From Oceanithermus desulfurans (lineage in GTDB: Bacteria; Deinococcota; Deinococci; Deinococcales; Marinithermaceae): a DNA stretch of 64,000 bases. The stretch is taken from contig NZ_JACHEZ010000004.1 in assembly GCF_014201675.1 (NCBI RefSeq), forward strand, positions 186,001 through 250,000, read 5' to 3'. Shown here in pieces: positions 24,191 through 32,602 of the stretch. The notes beneath the pieces are model-generated. The model saw only the letters and a list, made by a program, of their open reading frames with translations, was not told the origin of the DNA and ran no database searches. Made by a program: the position numbers and the translations under genes. Each line of letters opens with the position of its first letter. Within the stretch, counting starts at the first letter, position 1.

Positions 24191-25390
24191 ATGCGCTACG
24201 TTTACCTGGCGAGCGACGAAAACGGGACCCGCACCGCCGAGGGGGTCATCGAGGCCGAAAGCCCCCAGGAGGCGCGCCGCCGGCTGCGCGAGATGGGGCT
24301 CTTCCCCCTGCGGCTCGCCCCCGCCGCCCGCCGCCGGCGCCAGCGCCGGCCCGGGAGCGGCGACCTGGTGCTCTTCATGGAGCAGTTCGCCACCCTGATC
24401 GGGGCGGGGGTGAGCCTGGTGCAGGCCCTGAACACCCTGAGCCTGCAAAGCCCTCACCCCACGCTGCGGCACGCCGCCCAGCAGGTGCGGGCCCGCATCG
24501 AGGGGGGCTCGGGGCTGGCCGAGGCCATGGGCGAGTTTCCCGAGGCCTTCCCGCCGATCGTCGTGCGCATGGTGGCCGCGGCCGAGCTGAGCGGCTCGCT
24601 CGAGGAGACGCTGCGCCGGGTGGCGCGCTACCTCGACGACGCCTTCGAGCTGCAGCAGAAGATCCGTTCGGCGCTTACCTACCCGATCTTCGCCATCGTC
24701 ATCGTGCTGCTCGCGGTGGTGGCGCTGCTGGTCGTGGTGGTGCCCGTCTTCCAGAAGCTCTACGCCAACGCCGGGGCCGACCTTCCCGGCATCACCCTGG
24801 CCTTGCTGGCCGTCTCCGACGCGGTGCGGCGTTACGCGCCGGTGATCGTGCCGGGGCTGGCGCTGCTGGTCTGGGGGTTCGGGCGCTTCCGCGCCAGCCC
24901 CGCGGGGGGCTACCTGATCGACCGCGCCTTCCTGGGCCTGCCCCTCTTCGGGCCGATCGCGCACAAGAGCGGGCTCGCCCGCTTCGCGCGCACCCTGGCC
25001 ACCCTCTACGCAAGCGGGATCAACATCCTCGCGGCGCTCGACGCCGCCCGCGATCTGGCCGGCAACCGCTACATCGCGGCCCTGATCGACGAGGTCCAGG
25101 AGCGCATCTCCAAGGGGGAGTCGCTCTCGCAGGCCCTCGCTCACGAGCCCGAGGTCTTCGTCCCCATGTTCACCCGGATGGTCAGCATCGGCGAGGAGTC
25201 GGGCGAGCTCGACCGCATGCTGGACCAGGTGGGGCACCACCTCGAGCGCGAGGTGGACCACACCACCAAGCGCCTCTCCAGCATGATCGAGCCGGTGATG
25301 ACCGTCGTTCTGGGGGTGATCGTGCTCTTCGTGGCCCTCGCGCTCTACCTGCCGCTCTTCGAGCTCCCGGGTAAGGTGATGGGCCGATGA
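24191..25390 (+). CDS. Type II secretion / pilus inner-membrane platform (GspF/PilC)
   Basis: 399 residues with two homologous GspF domains (FMEQFATLIGAGVSLVQALN and FARTLATLYASGINILAALD) and three helices, the first around LTYPIFAIVIVLLAVVALLV. ATG follows the GspE stop directly. It couples the ATPase to the growing pilus. Confidence 0.95.
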   Translation: MRYVYLASDENGTRTAEGVIEAESPQEARRRLREMGLFPLRLAPAARRRRQRRPGSGDLVLFMEQFATLIGAGVSLVQALNTLSLQSPHPTLRHAAQQVRARIEGGSGLAEAMGEFPEAFPPIVVRMVAAAELSGSLEETLRRVARYLDDAFELQQKIRSALTYPIFAIVIVLLAVVALLVVVVPVFQKLYANAGADLPGITLALLAVSDAVRRYAPVIVPGLALLVWGFGRFRASPAGGYLIDRAFLGLPLFGPIAHKSGLARFARTLATLYASGINILAALDAARDLAGNRYIAALIDEVQERISKGESLSQALAHEPEVFVPMFTRMVSIGEESGELDRMLDQVGHHLEREVDHTTKRLSSMIEPVMTVVLGVIVLFVALALYLPLFELPGKVMGR

Positions 25391-25878
25391 ACGGAAGCCG
25401 CTGGTACGCCTGGCTGCCGACCCTCGTCTTCCTGCTCATGGCCGGATGGGTCGGGCTCTCCGCCTGGGAGCTGCGGCAGGCGCGGCTGGAGGAAGCTCGC
25501 CTGCGCGCGCGCTTCGAGGAGTTGCTGCAGGTGCCGCAAACGCCGCCGAGACGGGCCGAACCCCTCGACCCCGCGGCCCTGCCCGAGGTCTACCGCGAGC
25601 TCATCGACCGGGCGCTGGCGCTGGGGCTCGAGGTGCGCGAGGTCAACCCCGGCCTCGAAGACGGGCTGATCCTCGTCGAAGGCAGCTTCGCCGACGCCTA
25701 CGCGATGCTCGACGCGGTGCGCGAACTGGACCGTCCGGTCTGGGTCAAGGGGCTGGAGATCGCACGCCTGGACGATAGCGGGAAGCGCCTCTCGGTGACC
25801 TACTCCCTGGGAGTGCGGATCGCCAACCCCGAGGACGCCGCGGGGGAACCGCCCGCCGACCGGGCGCCGCCTCAGTAA
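25387..25878 (+). CDS. PilO/GspM-like assembly protein
   Basis: 163 residues with one N-terminal helix (WYAWLPTLVFLLMAGWVGLS), a coiled coil (LRQARLEEARLRARFEELLQ), and a ferredoxin-like domain with VEGSFADAYAMLDAVRELDR. It overlaps the GspF stop (ATGA). Sequence conservation of this family is low, so naming rests on architecture and position as the last gene of the set. No secretin gene is in the window. Confidence 0.7.
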   Translation: MNGSRWYAWLPTLVFLLMAGWVGLSAWELRQARLEEARLRARFEELLQVPQTPPRRAEPLDPAALPEVYRELIDRALALGLEVREVNPGLEDGLILVEGSFADAYAMLDAVRELDRPVWVKGLEIARLDDSGKRLSVTYSLGVRIANPEDAAGEPPADRAPPQ

Positions 25879-26044
25879 AGCGAAACAATCCAAAAGATTA
25901 CACTCTGTTAACGAATCAGGAAAGTTCGTAAGCGGTTTTCTTGCCCACGAAGGCCGAGGACAACGAGCAGTAATAGGAGCGTGTTTCAACTACAAGGTGT
26001 TAACCTTGCGTTTATTTCTCCGTAATAGGGTACGATCGATAACA

Positions 26045-26974
26045 ATGCGCGGATTCCTCCTCCTCTACGCCCACCAGGACCTCTCGGGTCTCCCGGCCCT
26101 CACCGCGCACGCCAGCGCCGCCGCGATGGAGTCCGTGGTCTTCCTTGACGCGCCCTTGCCGGCCTTTTCCGCGCGCGCGCTGGCGCCCCAGGTGGAGCTG
26201 CTCACCACCCCCAGGCCGCGGGGGCCGATCGTGGCGCTGCGCGCGCTGCTGCGCTTCGCCCGGCTCCGTTCGCAACCGGACGACGTTTTCGTCTTCGCGC
26301 CCGCCTCGGCGCGGCTTTCCGCGAGCGAGCTGAGCGAGCTCGTGACGCTGCTGCGCGCCTCGGAAGACCTGGTGGTGCTGGGCATCGGCCGGGGCAACGC
26401 CCTGGCCCCGTGGTTCTGGCCGCTGCGCCTGGGCGTGGGTGCCCGCCCGGCCACCCCGCGCGCCGCCTGGGTCTACCCCGAGACCCTGATGGCCCACCTG
26501 CTCGCCGTGCGCGCCGCGCACCTCAAGCGGCTCGCACTCTTCGATCCGGTGCTCGTGCGCGAGCACTCCGCCGCGCCGGTCGTGGACCTGGCCCTCAACC
26601 TGCGCCGCTTCGGCCTCACGCGCATGCGCTACCGCCTTCAGGACGCGGTGCGCAGCTGGGCCGGTCCGGTGGGGTACGTGGAGGCGATGCGCCAGGGGGC
26701 GCGTTCGCTGGTCTTCCACCGCAACCAGCCGGACCTGCCGCTGTACGAGGGGGCGTTGCTGCGGGCGCTCGAGCACGCCACCCGCCGCCTGCCGCAGGTG
26801 CGCCTCTTCGACGAGGCGGTCAAGTTTCTGCACGCGACCCCGCACATGGAGCCCCTCGCCCCCGCGACGCTGCTGCCGCTGGCGCTCAAGCGGTTGCTGG
26901 CGCGGGGCTACGTCGAGGGCGACCGCTTCGGCTACGCGCTGGGCATGCAGGCTTGGAGCGACCTGATCTTCTGA
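26045..26974 (+). CDS. Hypothetical protein, faint glycosyltransferase-A resemblance
   Basis: 309 residues from ATG 26045 (MRGFLLLYAHQD). The order of a short N-terminal beta strand, FVFAPASARLSASELSELVT, and a later PVVDLALNLRRFGL segment recalls nucleotide-sugar transferase folds, but there is no clear DxD. I do not recognise a family. A leaderless-type promoter is possible: TTGCGT (26006-26011), 19 nt, TACGAT (26031-26036), 8 nt to ATG. The upstream gap (25879-26044) is distinctly AT-richer than its surroundings and holds no gene. Confidence 0.7.
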   Translation: MRGFLLLYAHQDLSGLPALTAHASAAAMESVVFLDAPLPAFSARALAPQVELLTTPRPRGPIVALRALLRFARLRSQPDDVFVFAPASARLSASELSELVTLLRASEDLVVLGIGRGNALAPWFWPLRLGVGARPATPRAAWVYPETLMAHLLAVRAAHLKRLALFDPVLVREHSAAPVVDLALNLRRFGLTRMRYRLQDAVRSWAGPVGYVEAMRQGARSLVFHRNQPDLPLYEGALLRALEHATRRLPQVRLFDEAVKFLHATPHMEPLAPATLLPLALKRLLARGYVEGDRFGYALGMQAWSDLIF

Positions 26975-27068
26975 GCACCCGTGCTGCGGCTACCCCCGGG
27001 GGGTTGCGCCCTGCCGCGGGGTTTGTGTTAGTATCACCGGGATACGGTAAATACAAGAAGGTTTTTTA

Positions 27069-27179
27069 ATGGAAGAGGTTACAAAAACGACCCACAACCC
27101 CCCGCACGGCCAGGCGTTGCCTCCGGTGCCGCCGGTGGCGCCTCCGGCTCCCGGCCCGCAGGCCGAAGGCGGCGGTTGA
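27069..27179 (+). CDS. Proline-rich 36-residue leader peptide
   Basis: ATG 27069 has a strong ribosome site AAGAAGG 7 nt upstream. The 36 codons are proline-rich (LPPVPPVAPPAPGP), and the stop overlaps the next start as TGATG. These features argue for real translation and coupling to the GGDEF-EAL gene. Proline runs can stall ribosomes, so it could be a regulatory leader. An alternative is a chance open frame in a 5' leader. Confidence 0.55.
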   Translation: MEEVTKTTHNPPHGQALPPVPPVAPPAPGPQAEGGG

Positions 27180-29473
27180 TGCGTCGTTCGGTCACGCCAC
27201 GGGCTTGGAGGCACCTTCTGCACATGTCGGTGAAGCTGAATCAGGCCAAGACGCTGGATGAGATCGCGGATCTGGGGTTGGAGTTCCTGTTGCGGCTCGC
27301 TCAGCTGGAGACGGGCTGGATGGTGATCGAAGAGGACGGCGGCTTCCGGCTGGCGGCGGCGCGCAACCTGCCGCCGGGGCTGGAGGCCGAAGGGCGCGCT
27401 TTGCTGGTCGAGGGGGCCTGCACCTGCCAGGAGCTGTTTGCCAGCGGGCGGCTCCAGGCCACCGGCGAGTTCCTGGCCTGCGAGCGGCTGGAGCGGGTGA
27501 TGCGCGCCGCGGAGGGGCGCTCCGAGGAGGAGCGCCTGCGGCTCACGGGCGGGCTGAACCGCCACCTGAGCATCCCGCTGATGGCCGGGGGTGAGCGCCT
27601 GGGTGTGGCCAACCTCGCCTTCCCCGAGGGGCGCACGCCGCCGCGGGAGCTGTACCAGGTGCTCACGCTGGCGGGGGCGGCGTTGGGCTCGGCCATTCAC
27701 CGGGGGCTGCTGCTCGAGCGGCAGCAGCGGGTGCGTTCGGAGCTGGAGGAGCGCCTGCTCGACCTTTCGCGCGAGCTGCTCAAGAGCGCCACCCTGGACG
27801 ACCTCAAGCAGGTGCTGACGCTCGCGACGGCCTCGTTCGGCGCGCTGGCGCCGCTCGAGCTGGCCGTGCTCTGGCGCCCGCGCGGCAACGGCCTCCCCGA
27901 GGAGCTCGACGGTACCCACCGCATCCTGGTGCAGCGGCTGGAGGCCCCGCCGCGGGAGGCCGACCCCGACCCCTTCGCCCGCTGGGCGCACGAGCTGGAG
28001 GAGGGCGGCGCGCCCGCCGAGCCGACCTGGGAGGGGGCGGTGGGCCTCTTCCCGCTGCGCATCCGGGCCGCCGCCGTGCTGCCGTTCGTGGGCGCGCTCC
28101 TGGTGCGGCTCGAGGCCGAGCCCGAAGACCGCCGCCTCGCCAACTGGGCCTTCGGGATGGTCGCCGAGCTGATCGCCGCGGCGATCGCCCGGCTGCTCTC
28201 GCAGGAGCGGCTGCGCTACCTTTCGTTCCACGACCCGCTGACGGGGCTGCTCAACCGGCGCGGCTTCGTCGAGCACCTGCGCACCGCGCTGCCGCTGGCC
28301 GAGCGCGAGCGCTGGAAGCTGGCCGTGGCCATGGTGGACATGGACGACTTCAAGCGCTACAACGACCGGTTCGGCCACCTGGCGGGCGACCGGCTGCTGC
28401 AGCAGGCGGCCCGCATCATGCAGGAACACCTGCGCGCCAGCGACGTGGTGGCGCGGATCGGGGGCGACGAGTTCGCGATCCTGCTGCAGAACACCACGAT
28501 CGAGGGGGCGGGGTTCGCGCTCGAGCGCATCCGGGCGGCGCTGCTGGAGATCCCCCACGCGGGGGCTTCCATCGGGGTGGCCTTCTTCCCCGACGACTCC
28601 CAGGATCCGGAGGAGCTGCTGCAATCGGCCGACCTGGCCCTCTACGACTCGAAGATCCAGAAACGGGTGGTCTTCGTCGCGCCCGGTCTGCGCGCGCGCT
28701 TCAAGCGCCGGGTGCGCCTGGAGAACGCCATCGAGGCGGCGCTGCGCACCCCGGGGCTCCCCGGCTTCGCGCTGCACTTCCAGCCGCGTTTCGACATGGA
28801 GCGGGGGCGCGTCTCCGCTTTCGAGGCGCTGCTGCGCTTCACCGGCCCCTCCGGCCCGGTCTCGCCGCTCGAGGTCTTCGCGGTCGCGGGCGAGCGCGGG
28901 TGGATGATGAAGCTGACGCACTACGTGCTGGACGGAGCCCTGGGCTTTTTCGCCGCCCACCGCGCGCGCATCCCCGAGGGGGTGCGGGTGGGCGTCAACG
29001 TGCCGCCCGCGCTGCTGGTCCCCGAGCTGCTGAAGGAGGTAAGCGCGACCCTCGAGCGGCACGGGCTCGACGCCGGAGCCCTGGAGATCGAGGTAACCGA
29101 GGAGGTCATCGCTCACGACGACACCCCCTGGAACGTCCTCGAGGAGCTGGGGCGGATGGGGGTGCGGCTGGCGCTGGACGACTTCGGTTCGGGCTTTTCC
29201 AACCTGAGCCGGCTGGTGACCCTCCCCATCCAGGTGCTGAAGCTGGACCGCAGCTTCGTCGACCTGCTCACCACCCACAACGAACGCGGCGTTCCGGCGG
29301 TTCGCGGCATCGTCGCCATGGGACTCGACATGGGGCTGGTGGTGGTGGCCGAAGGGGTGGAAACGGACGAGGCCCTCGAGCGGGTGCGCGCCGCCGGCGT
29401 CCGCGAGGTGCAGGGCTACGTCCTCTCGCGGCCCGTGCCTCCGGCCGAGCTGCTGGCGCGCAACTTCGCCTGA
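27179..29473 (+). CDS. GAF-GGDEF-EAL cyclic-di-GMP protein
   Basis: 764 residues. An N-terminal GAF-like sensory domain (residues about 15-200, with CTCQELFASG) is followed by a second linker/sensor region, a GGDEF domain and an EAL domain. The GGDEF motif is intact at 428-432, preceded by a product-inhibition site RASD five residues upstream. The EAL domain has EALLR (549-553), EVTEEV, DDFGSGFSNL and KLDRSFV, so both synthesis and hydrolysis of cyclic-di-GMP are possible. No membrane helix. Its nearness to the pilus cluster fits control of surface behaviour, but that is inference. Confidence 0.93.
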   Translation: MRRSVTPRAWRHLLHMSVKLNQAKTLDEIADLGLEFLLRLAQLETGWMVIEEDGGFRLAAARNLPPGLEAEGRALLVEGACTCQELFASGRLQATGEFLACERLERVMRAAEGRSEEERLRLTGGLNRHLSIPLMAGGERLGVANLAFPEGRTPPRELYQVLTLAGAALGSAIHRGLLLERQQRVRSELEERLLDLSRELLKSATLDDLKQVLTLATASFGALAPLELAVLWRPRGNGLPEELDGTHRILVQRLEAPPREADPDPFARWAHELEEGGAPAEPTWEGAVGLFPLRIRAAAVLPFVGALLVRLEAEPEDRRLANWAFGMVAELIAAAIARLLSQERLRYLSFHDPLTGLLNRRGFVEHLRTALPLAERERWKLAVAMVDMDDFKRYNDRFGHLAGDRLLQQAARIMQEHLRASDVVARIGGDEFAILLQNTTIEGAGFALERIRAALLEIPHAGASIGVAFFPDDSQDPEELLQSADLALYDSKIQKRVVFVAPGLRARFKRRVRLENAIEAALRTPGLPGFALHFQPRFDMERGRVSAFEALLRFTGPSGPVSPLEVFAVAGERGWMMKLTHYVLDGALGFFAAHRARIPEGVRVGVNVPPALLVPELLKEVSATLERHGLDAGALEIEVTEEVIAHDDTPWNVLEELGRMGVRLALDDFGSGFSNLSRLVTLPIQVLKLDRSFVDLLTTHNERGVPAVRGIVAMGLDMGLVVVAEGVETDEALERVRAAGVREVQGYVLSRPVPPAELLARNFA

Positions 29474-29485
29474 AGCTTGCAAAAG

Positions 29486-29511
29486 GGAGCGCTCCCGACT
29501 GGGAGCGCTCC
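29486..29511 (-). terminator. Terminator of tRNA-Arg
   Basis: An 11-bp stem GGAGCGCTCCC with a 4-nt loop. On the minus strand it is followed by CTTTTGC. It ends the tRNA transcript and may also serve the gene on the plus strand. Confidence 0.75.
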
Positions 29512-29517
29512 GAACTC

Positions 29518-29594
29518 TGGCGGGCCCGAGAGGATTCGAACCCCTGACCTGCTGATCCGTAGTCAGCCGCTCTATCCAACTGAGCTACGGGCCC
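29518..29594 (-). tRNA. tRNA-Arg (ACG)
   Basis: Minus-strand cloverleaf: acceptor GGGCCCG/CGGGCCC, D arm AGCTCAGTTGGATAGAGC, anticodon stem GCTGA/TCAGC with loop CTACGGA (anticodon ACG), T arm with GGTTCGAATC, and an encoded CCA. It reads CGN arginine codons, with A34 expected to be modified to inosine. Confidence 0.96.
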
Positions 29595-29679
29595 AAGCAA
29601 AGGTTAATCTACCCATCCACCGGGGGTTTGTCAAGGTGGGCGCGGCCCGGAAGCGCCGGCTTCGCGAACGGGTTCCCGA

Positions 29680-30612
29680 TCAGCCGCCGACCCCGTAGTC
29701 CTGCCGCGCCACCTCGGCCAGGGCGGCACCGGCGGGGGTGGGCTCGAGCCCGAAGCGCTCGGCAATCTTGGAGCTGTCGAAGACGTAGGGGCGGTCGTAC
29801 TGGTAGATCATCTCCACGCTTTCACGCACCAGGGGGTTGAACAGCCCCGCCAGCCGCGCCATCGGCCGCGTGACGAGCTGCAGCCGCGGCTCGACCCCCA
29901 GGGCCCGGGCGACCGCTTCCACCCACGCCTGCCCCGTGTGCGCCTCGCCGCTGGGCAGGTGCCAGACCTCGCCGTAGGCGTCGTCGCTCGCGCCCAAGAG
30001 CGCCAGCGCGCGGGCGGCGTCGGGCAGGTAGGTGAAGTTGTGGGGCTGTTCGGCCGAAGCGAACCAGATCGCCTTCTTCCCCTGGCTCAGGGGCTCGAAG
30101 GCGAGGAAGTTGAGCACCCCGCTCCAGGGCTTGCCGTAGCCGAAGAAGTCGGCGCTGCGCGCGATCAGGGCCTCGACCTCGCCGCGCTCCATGGCCTTGA
30201 GCAGCGCCTCGGCGATGCGCGCCCGCACCCGCCCCTTGCGGCTTACCGGCCGTACGGGGGTGGTCTCGGTCATCCGCCCCATCCGCTCGGGGTCGTACAT
30301 GTAGACGTTATCGAAGAAGACCAGGCGGGCGCCGTGGCGGGCGCAGGCGGCGATCACGTTCTCCATGACCCGCGGCCAGTCGCGTTCCCACACCGCGGCG
30401 CGGTAGGGGAGGCCCACGGTCAGGTAGCAGACCCGGCTGCCCCGGACGGCGCGGTCGGTCGCCTCGGGATCGGTCAGGTCGGCGGCCACCGTTTCGGCCT
30501 CGCCGTACGGCTGGGGGTTTCGGCTTACGAGCCGCAGCGCGTGGCCGCTGGCTTGCAGCTGGGGCAGCAGGGCGCGGGCCACCGGCCCGCCGGAACCTAG
30601 AAGGGTGTGCAT
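29680..30612 (-). CDS. NAD(P)-binding SDR/epimerase-like protein
   Basis: 310 residues. An N-terminal nucleotide-binding loop [13 protein letters not shown] is followed by an extended short-chain dehydrogenase fold ([38 protein letters not shown]). The usual YxxxK catalytic pair is not evident, which places it with atypical SDRs. A ribosome site GGGAGG lies 8 nt before ATG 30612. Substrate unknown. Confidence 0.85.
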   Translation of the reverse strand: MHTLLGSGGPVARALLPQLQASGHALRLVSRNPQPYGEAETVAADLTDPEATDRAVRGSRVCYLTVGLPYRAAVWERDWPRVMENVIAACARHGARLVFFDNVYMYDPERMGRMTETTPVRPVSRKGRVRARIAEALLKAMERGEVEALIARSADFFGYGKPWSGVLNFLAFEPLSQGKKAIWFASAEQPHNFTYLPDAARALALLGASDDAYGEVWHLPSGEAHTGQAWVEAVARALGVEPRLQLVTRPMARLAGLFNPLVRESVEMIYQYDRPYVFDSSKIAERFGLEPTPAGAALAEVARQDYGVGG

Positions 30613-30715
30613 GGATCGAGCCTCCCTGGAGGCAGCCTACCCGATAAACTTGTGAAAGAAAAGTAATTTGCACCATAAAGTATGCTCCGGCGGCGGAGAG
30701 GGCGGCCGCGGGGCC

Positions 30716-31639
30716 TTAACGGGCGAAGCGCCAGAGCCCGAGCCGACGCGCGTAGGCGATCGCTTCGCGGTATTCCGACGAGGTCAGGCGACGGTTCAGC
30801 TCCGGGTAGCGCTCCCCGCCGACCCGGTAGGCCGGGTGGTACTGGTCCATCAGGTTGAGGTAGACGTCCCGCGAGATCTCCTCGGCCAGGAACTTTAGGA
30901 TCGCCTTGGTTTCTTCGAGCAGGCCGGGCATCACCAGGTGGCGCACCAGCAGCCCCCTGCGGGCCAGGCCGTCGGGGCCGACCTGCAGGTCGGCCACCTG
31001 GCGCTGCATCGTCCGCAGCGCCGCGCGGGCGGCCTCCGGGTAGTCCGCCGCGCCGAGGTAGCGGCGGGCGAGTTCGGGTGTCCAGAGCTTGAAGTCGGGC
31101 AGGTAGAGGTCCACGACGCCGTCCAGGAGCTCGAGGCTTACGGCGGCGTCGTAGGCCGAGGTGTTGTAGACGACCGGAAGCCTGAGGCCCTTCTCTGCGG
31201 CGATGAGCAACGCCTCCAGCGCCTGGGGGACGACGTGCTCGGGCGTGACCCAGTTGAAGTTGTGGACGCCCTGGCGCTCGAGCCAGAGGAAGACGTTCGC
31301 GAGCTCCGCGGCGCTCAGCTCCTCGCCCGCCGCCTTCTGGCTAATCTCCCAGTTCTGGCAGAAGACGCAGCGCAGGTTGCAGCCGGCGAAGAAGACCGTA
31401 CCCGAGCCGCGCCGGCCCCGCAGCACCTCTTCTTCCCCGAAGTGGGGAAAGGCGCTGGCCACGCGCGCGCGGCGGCCGATGCGGCAGACGCCGATCCGGT
31501 CCGCCCGCCGGTCCACCGCGCAGCCCCGCGGACAGACGCGGCAGGGGCTTAGCTCGTCCAGCGCCCGCTCCACGCGGCGGGCGAGCTCGCCCGTGGCCAG
31601 CAGCTCGAGGTAGGCCGGATGGCTGGAAGATACCCTCAT
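30716..31639 (-). CDS. Radical SAM protein, PflX/COG1313-like
   Basis: 307 residues. The radical SAM cluster motif CNLRCVFC lies near residue 92-99, preceded by an additional Cys set CRVCPRGC near residue 33-40 that could bind a second cluster. The rest (FNWVTPEHVVPQALEAL, LVRHLVMPGLLEETKAILKF) matches the uncharacterised PflX family, related to pyruvate-formate-lyase activases. Partner protein unknown; no glycyl radical enzyme is nearby. Confidence 0.88.
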   Translation of the reverse strand: MRVSSSHPAYLELLATGELARRVERALDELSPCRVCPRGCAVDRRADRIGVCRIGRRARVASAFPHFGEEEVLRGRRGSGTVFFAGCNLRCVFCQNWEISQKAAGEELSAAELANVFLWLERQGVHNFNWVTPEHVVPQALEALLIAAEKGLRLPVVYNTSAYDAAVSLELLDGVVDLYLPDFKLWTPELARRYLGAADYPEAARAALRTMQRQVADLQVGPDGLARRGLLVRHLVMPGLLEETKAILKFLAEEISRDVYLNLMDQYHPAYRVGGERYPELNRRLTSSEYREAIAYARRLGLWRFAR

Positions 31640-31724
31640 TTCGATAGGGCTCCCTCATTCTAGCCGCCCGCGCCGAGCCGCGCCCGCGCAGGCGCGGCGG
31701 GGCCCGGCGCAGGCGCGTGTCAGC

Positions 31725-31753
31725 TTGACAAACCGCGCGCCCGCGGGTAGATT
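31725..31753 (+). promoter_or_regulatory. Promoter of tRNA-Ala
   Basis: TTGACA (31725-31730), 17-nt spacer, TAGATT (31748-31753), with the tRNA 5' end 11 nt further on. Near-consensus housekeeping sigma promoter. Confidence 0.88.
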
Positions 31754-31764
31754 ATCCCTTGCTT

Positions 31765-31840
31765 GGGGCCGTGGCGCAGTTGGGAGCGCGCCTCAATGGC
31801 ATTGAGGAGGTCAGGGGTTCGAATCCCCTCGGCTCCACCA
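31765..31840 (+). tRNA. tRNA-Ala (GGC)
   Basis: Acceptor GGGGCCG/CGGCTCC, anticodon stem CCTCA/TGAGG with loop ATGGCAT (anticodon GGC), T arm AGGGGTTCGAATCCCCT, and encoded CCA. It reads GCC/GCU alanine codons. Confidence 0.96.
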
Positions 31841-31844
31841 GAAC

Positions 31845-31868
31845 CCGGGGCTCAGGCCCCGGTTTTTT
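31845..31868 (+). terminator. Rho-independent terminator after tRNA-Ala
   Basis: A 7-bp stem CCGGGGC/GCCCCGG with a TCAG loop, followed by TTTTTT. Confidence 0.9.
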
Positions 31869-31887
31869 CCTCGGGCGGTCAGGCTCC

Positions 31888-31916
31888 TTGATTAAAGGGG
31901 GTCTGCCCGCTACAAT
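31888..31916 (+). promoter_or_regulatory. Promoter of rplU-rpmA operon
   Basis: TTGATT (31888-31893), 17-nt spacer, TACAAT (31911-31916). Transcription would start about 35 nt before the L21 start codon. Confidence 0.85.
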
Positions 31917-31927
31917 GAAAAGTCGGC

Positions 31928-31944
31928 AGGCCTTCTGGCCTTTT
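31928..31944 (+). promoter_or_regulatory. Leader hairpin before L21 gene
   Basis: AGGCC-TTCT-GGCCT followed by TTT, directly before GGAGG. It may act as a small attenuator or position the ribosome site. L21 leaders are known in other bacteria, but I cannot match this to a described motif. Confidence 0.4.
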
Positions 31945-31957
31945 GGAGGACGCATTC

Positions 31958-32308
31958 ATGTACGCGATCATCAAGACCGGTGGCAAACAGTACCGCGCCG
32001 AAGAGGGCGCGATCCTGCGCGTCGAAAAGCTGGACGCCCAGCCGGGCGAGAAGGTGGAGTTCGACGTGCTGATGGTCGGCGGTGACAAGGTCAAGGTGGG
32101 CGACCCCACCGTCAAGGGCGCGAAGGTCGTGGCCGAGGTGCTGCGCACCGAGCGCGGCAAGAAGATCACCGTCGCCAAGTTCAAGGCCAAGACCAACTAC
32201 CGCCGCAAGAAGGGCCACCGCCAGTGGTTCACCGAGCTGCGGGTCGAGAAGATCCGCCTGCGGGCGGCGCGCAAGAAGAAGGCCGAGGAAGAGAAGGCCG
32301 AGGAGTAG
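31958..32308 (+). CDS. rplU: 50S ribosomal protein L21
   Basis: 116 residues beginning [17 protein letters not shown], with the family core [16 protein letters not shown] and [13 protein letters not shown] charged C-terminal extension [14 protein letters not shown] makes it slightly longer than usual (about 101). ATG 31958 is chosen for GGAGG 8 nt upstream. It is followed by rpmA with a three-base gap. Confidence 0.97.
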   Translation: MYAIIKTGGKQYRAEEGAILRVEKLDAQPGEKVEFDVLMVGGDKVKVGDPTVKGAKVVAEVLRTERGKKITVAKFKAKTNYRRKKGHRQWFTELRVEKIRLRAARKKKAEEEKAEE

Positions 32309-32311
32309 ACC

Positions 32312-32572
32312 ATGGCACACAAAAAAGGACTCGGTTCCACCAAGAACGGTCGCGACTCGCAGTCGAAGCGCCTGGGCGTCAAGCGCTTCGGCGGCCAGGT
32401 CGTGAAGGCGGGGAACATCATCGTGCGCCAGCGCGGCACCAAGTTCAAGCCCGGAAAGAACGTGGGCCTGGGCCGCGACTTCACCCTCTTCGCCCTCGTG
32501 GACGGGGTGGTGGAGTTCCAGGACAAGGGCCGCCTGGGGCGCTACGTCTCGGTTCGTCCGCTCGAAGGTTAG
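32312..32572 (+). CDS. rpmA: 50S ribosomal protein L27
   Basis: 86 residues, [20 protein letters not shown] and [19 protein letters not shown] as in all L27 proteins. The mature N-terminus starts at Ala2, so no protease-cleaved extension is present as in Firmicutes. It is operonic with rplU and obgE. Confidence 0.98.
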   Translation: MAHKKGLGSTKNGRDSQSKRLGVKRFGGQVVKAGNIIVRQRGTKFKPGKNVGLGRDFTLFALVDGVVEFQDKGRLGRYVSVRPLEG

Positions 32573-32602
32573 GCCCCGCCCGGGAAGCCCCGGGCCTATA
32601 AA

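Noticed and set aside
32597-32602. TATAAA as a promoter for obgE
   Set aside because: It touches the ATG, so transcription would begin inside the coding region. The gene is more likely co-transcribed with rpmA.
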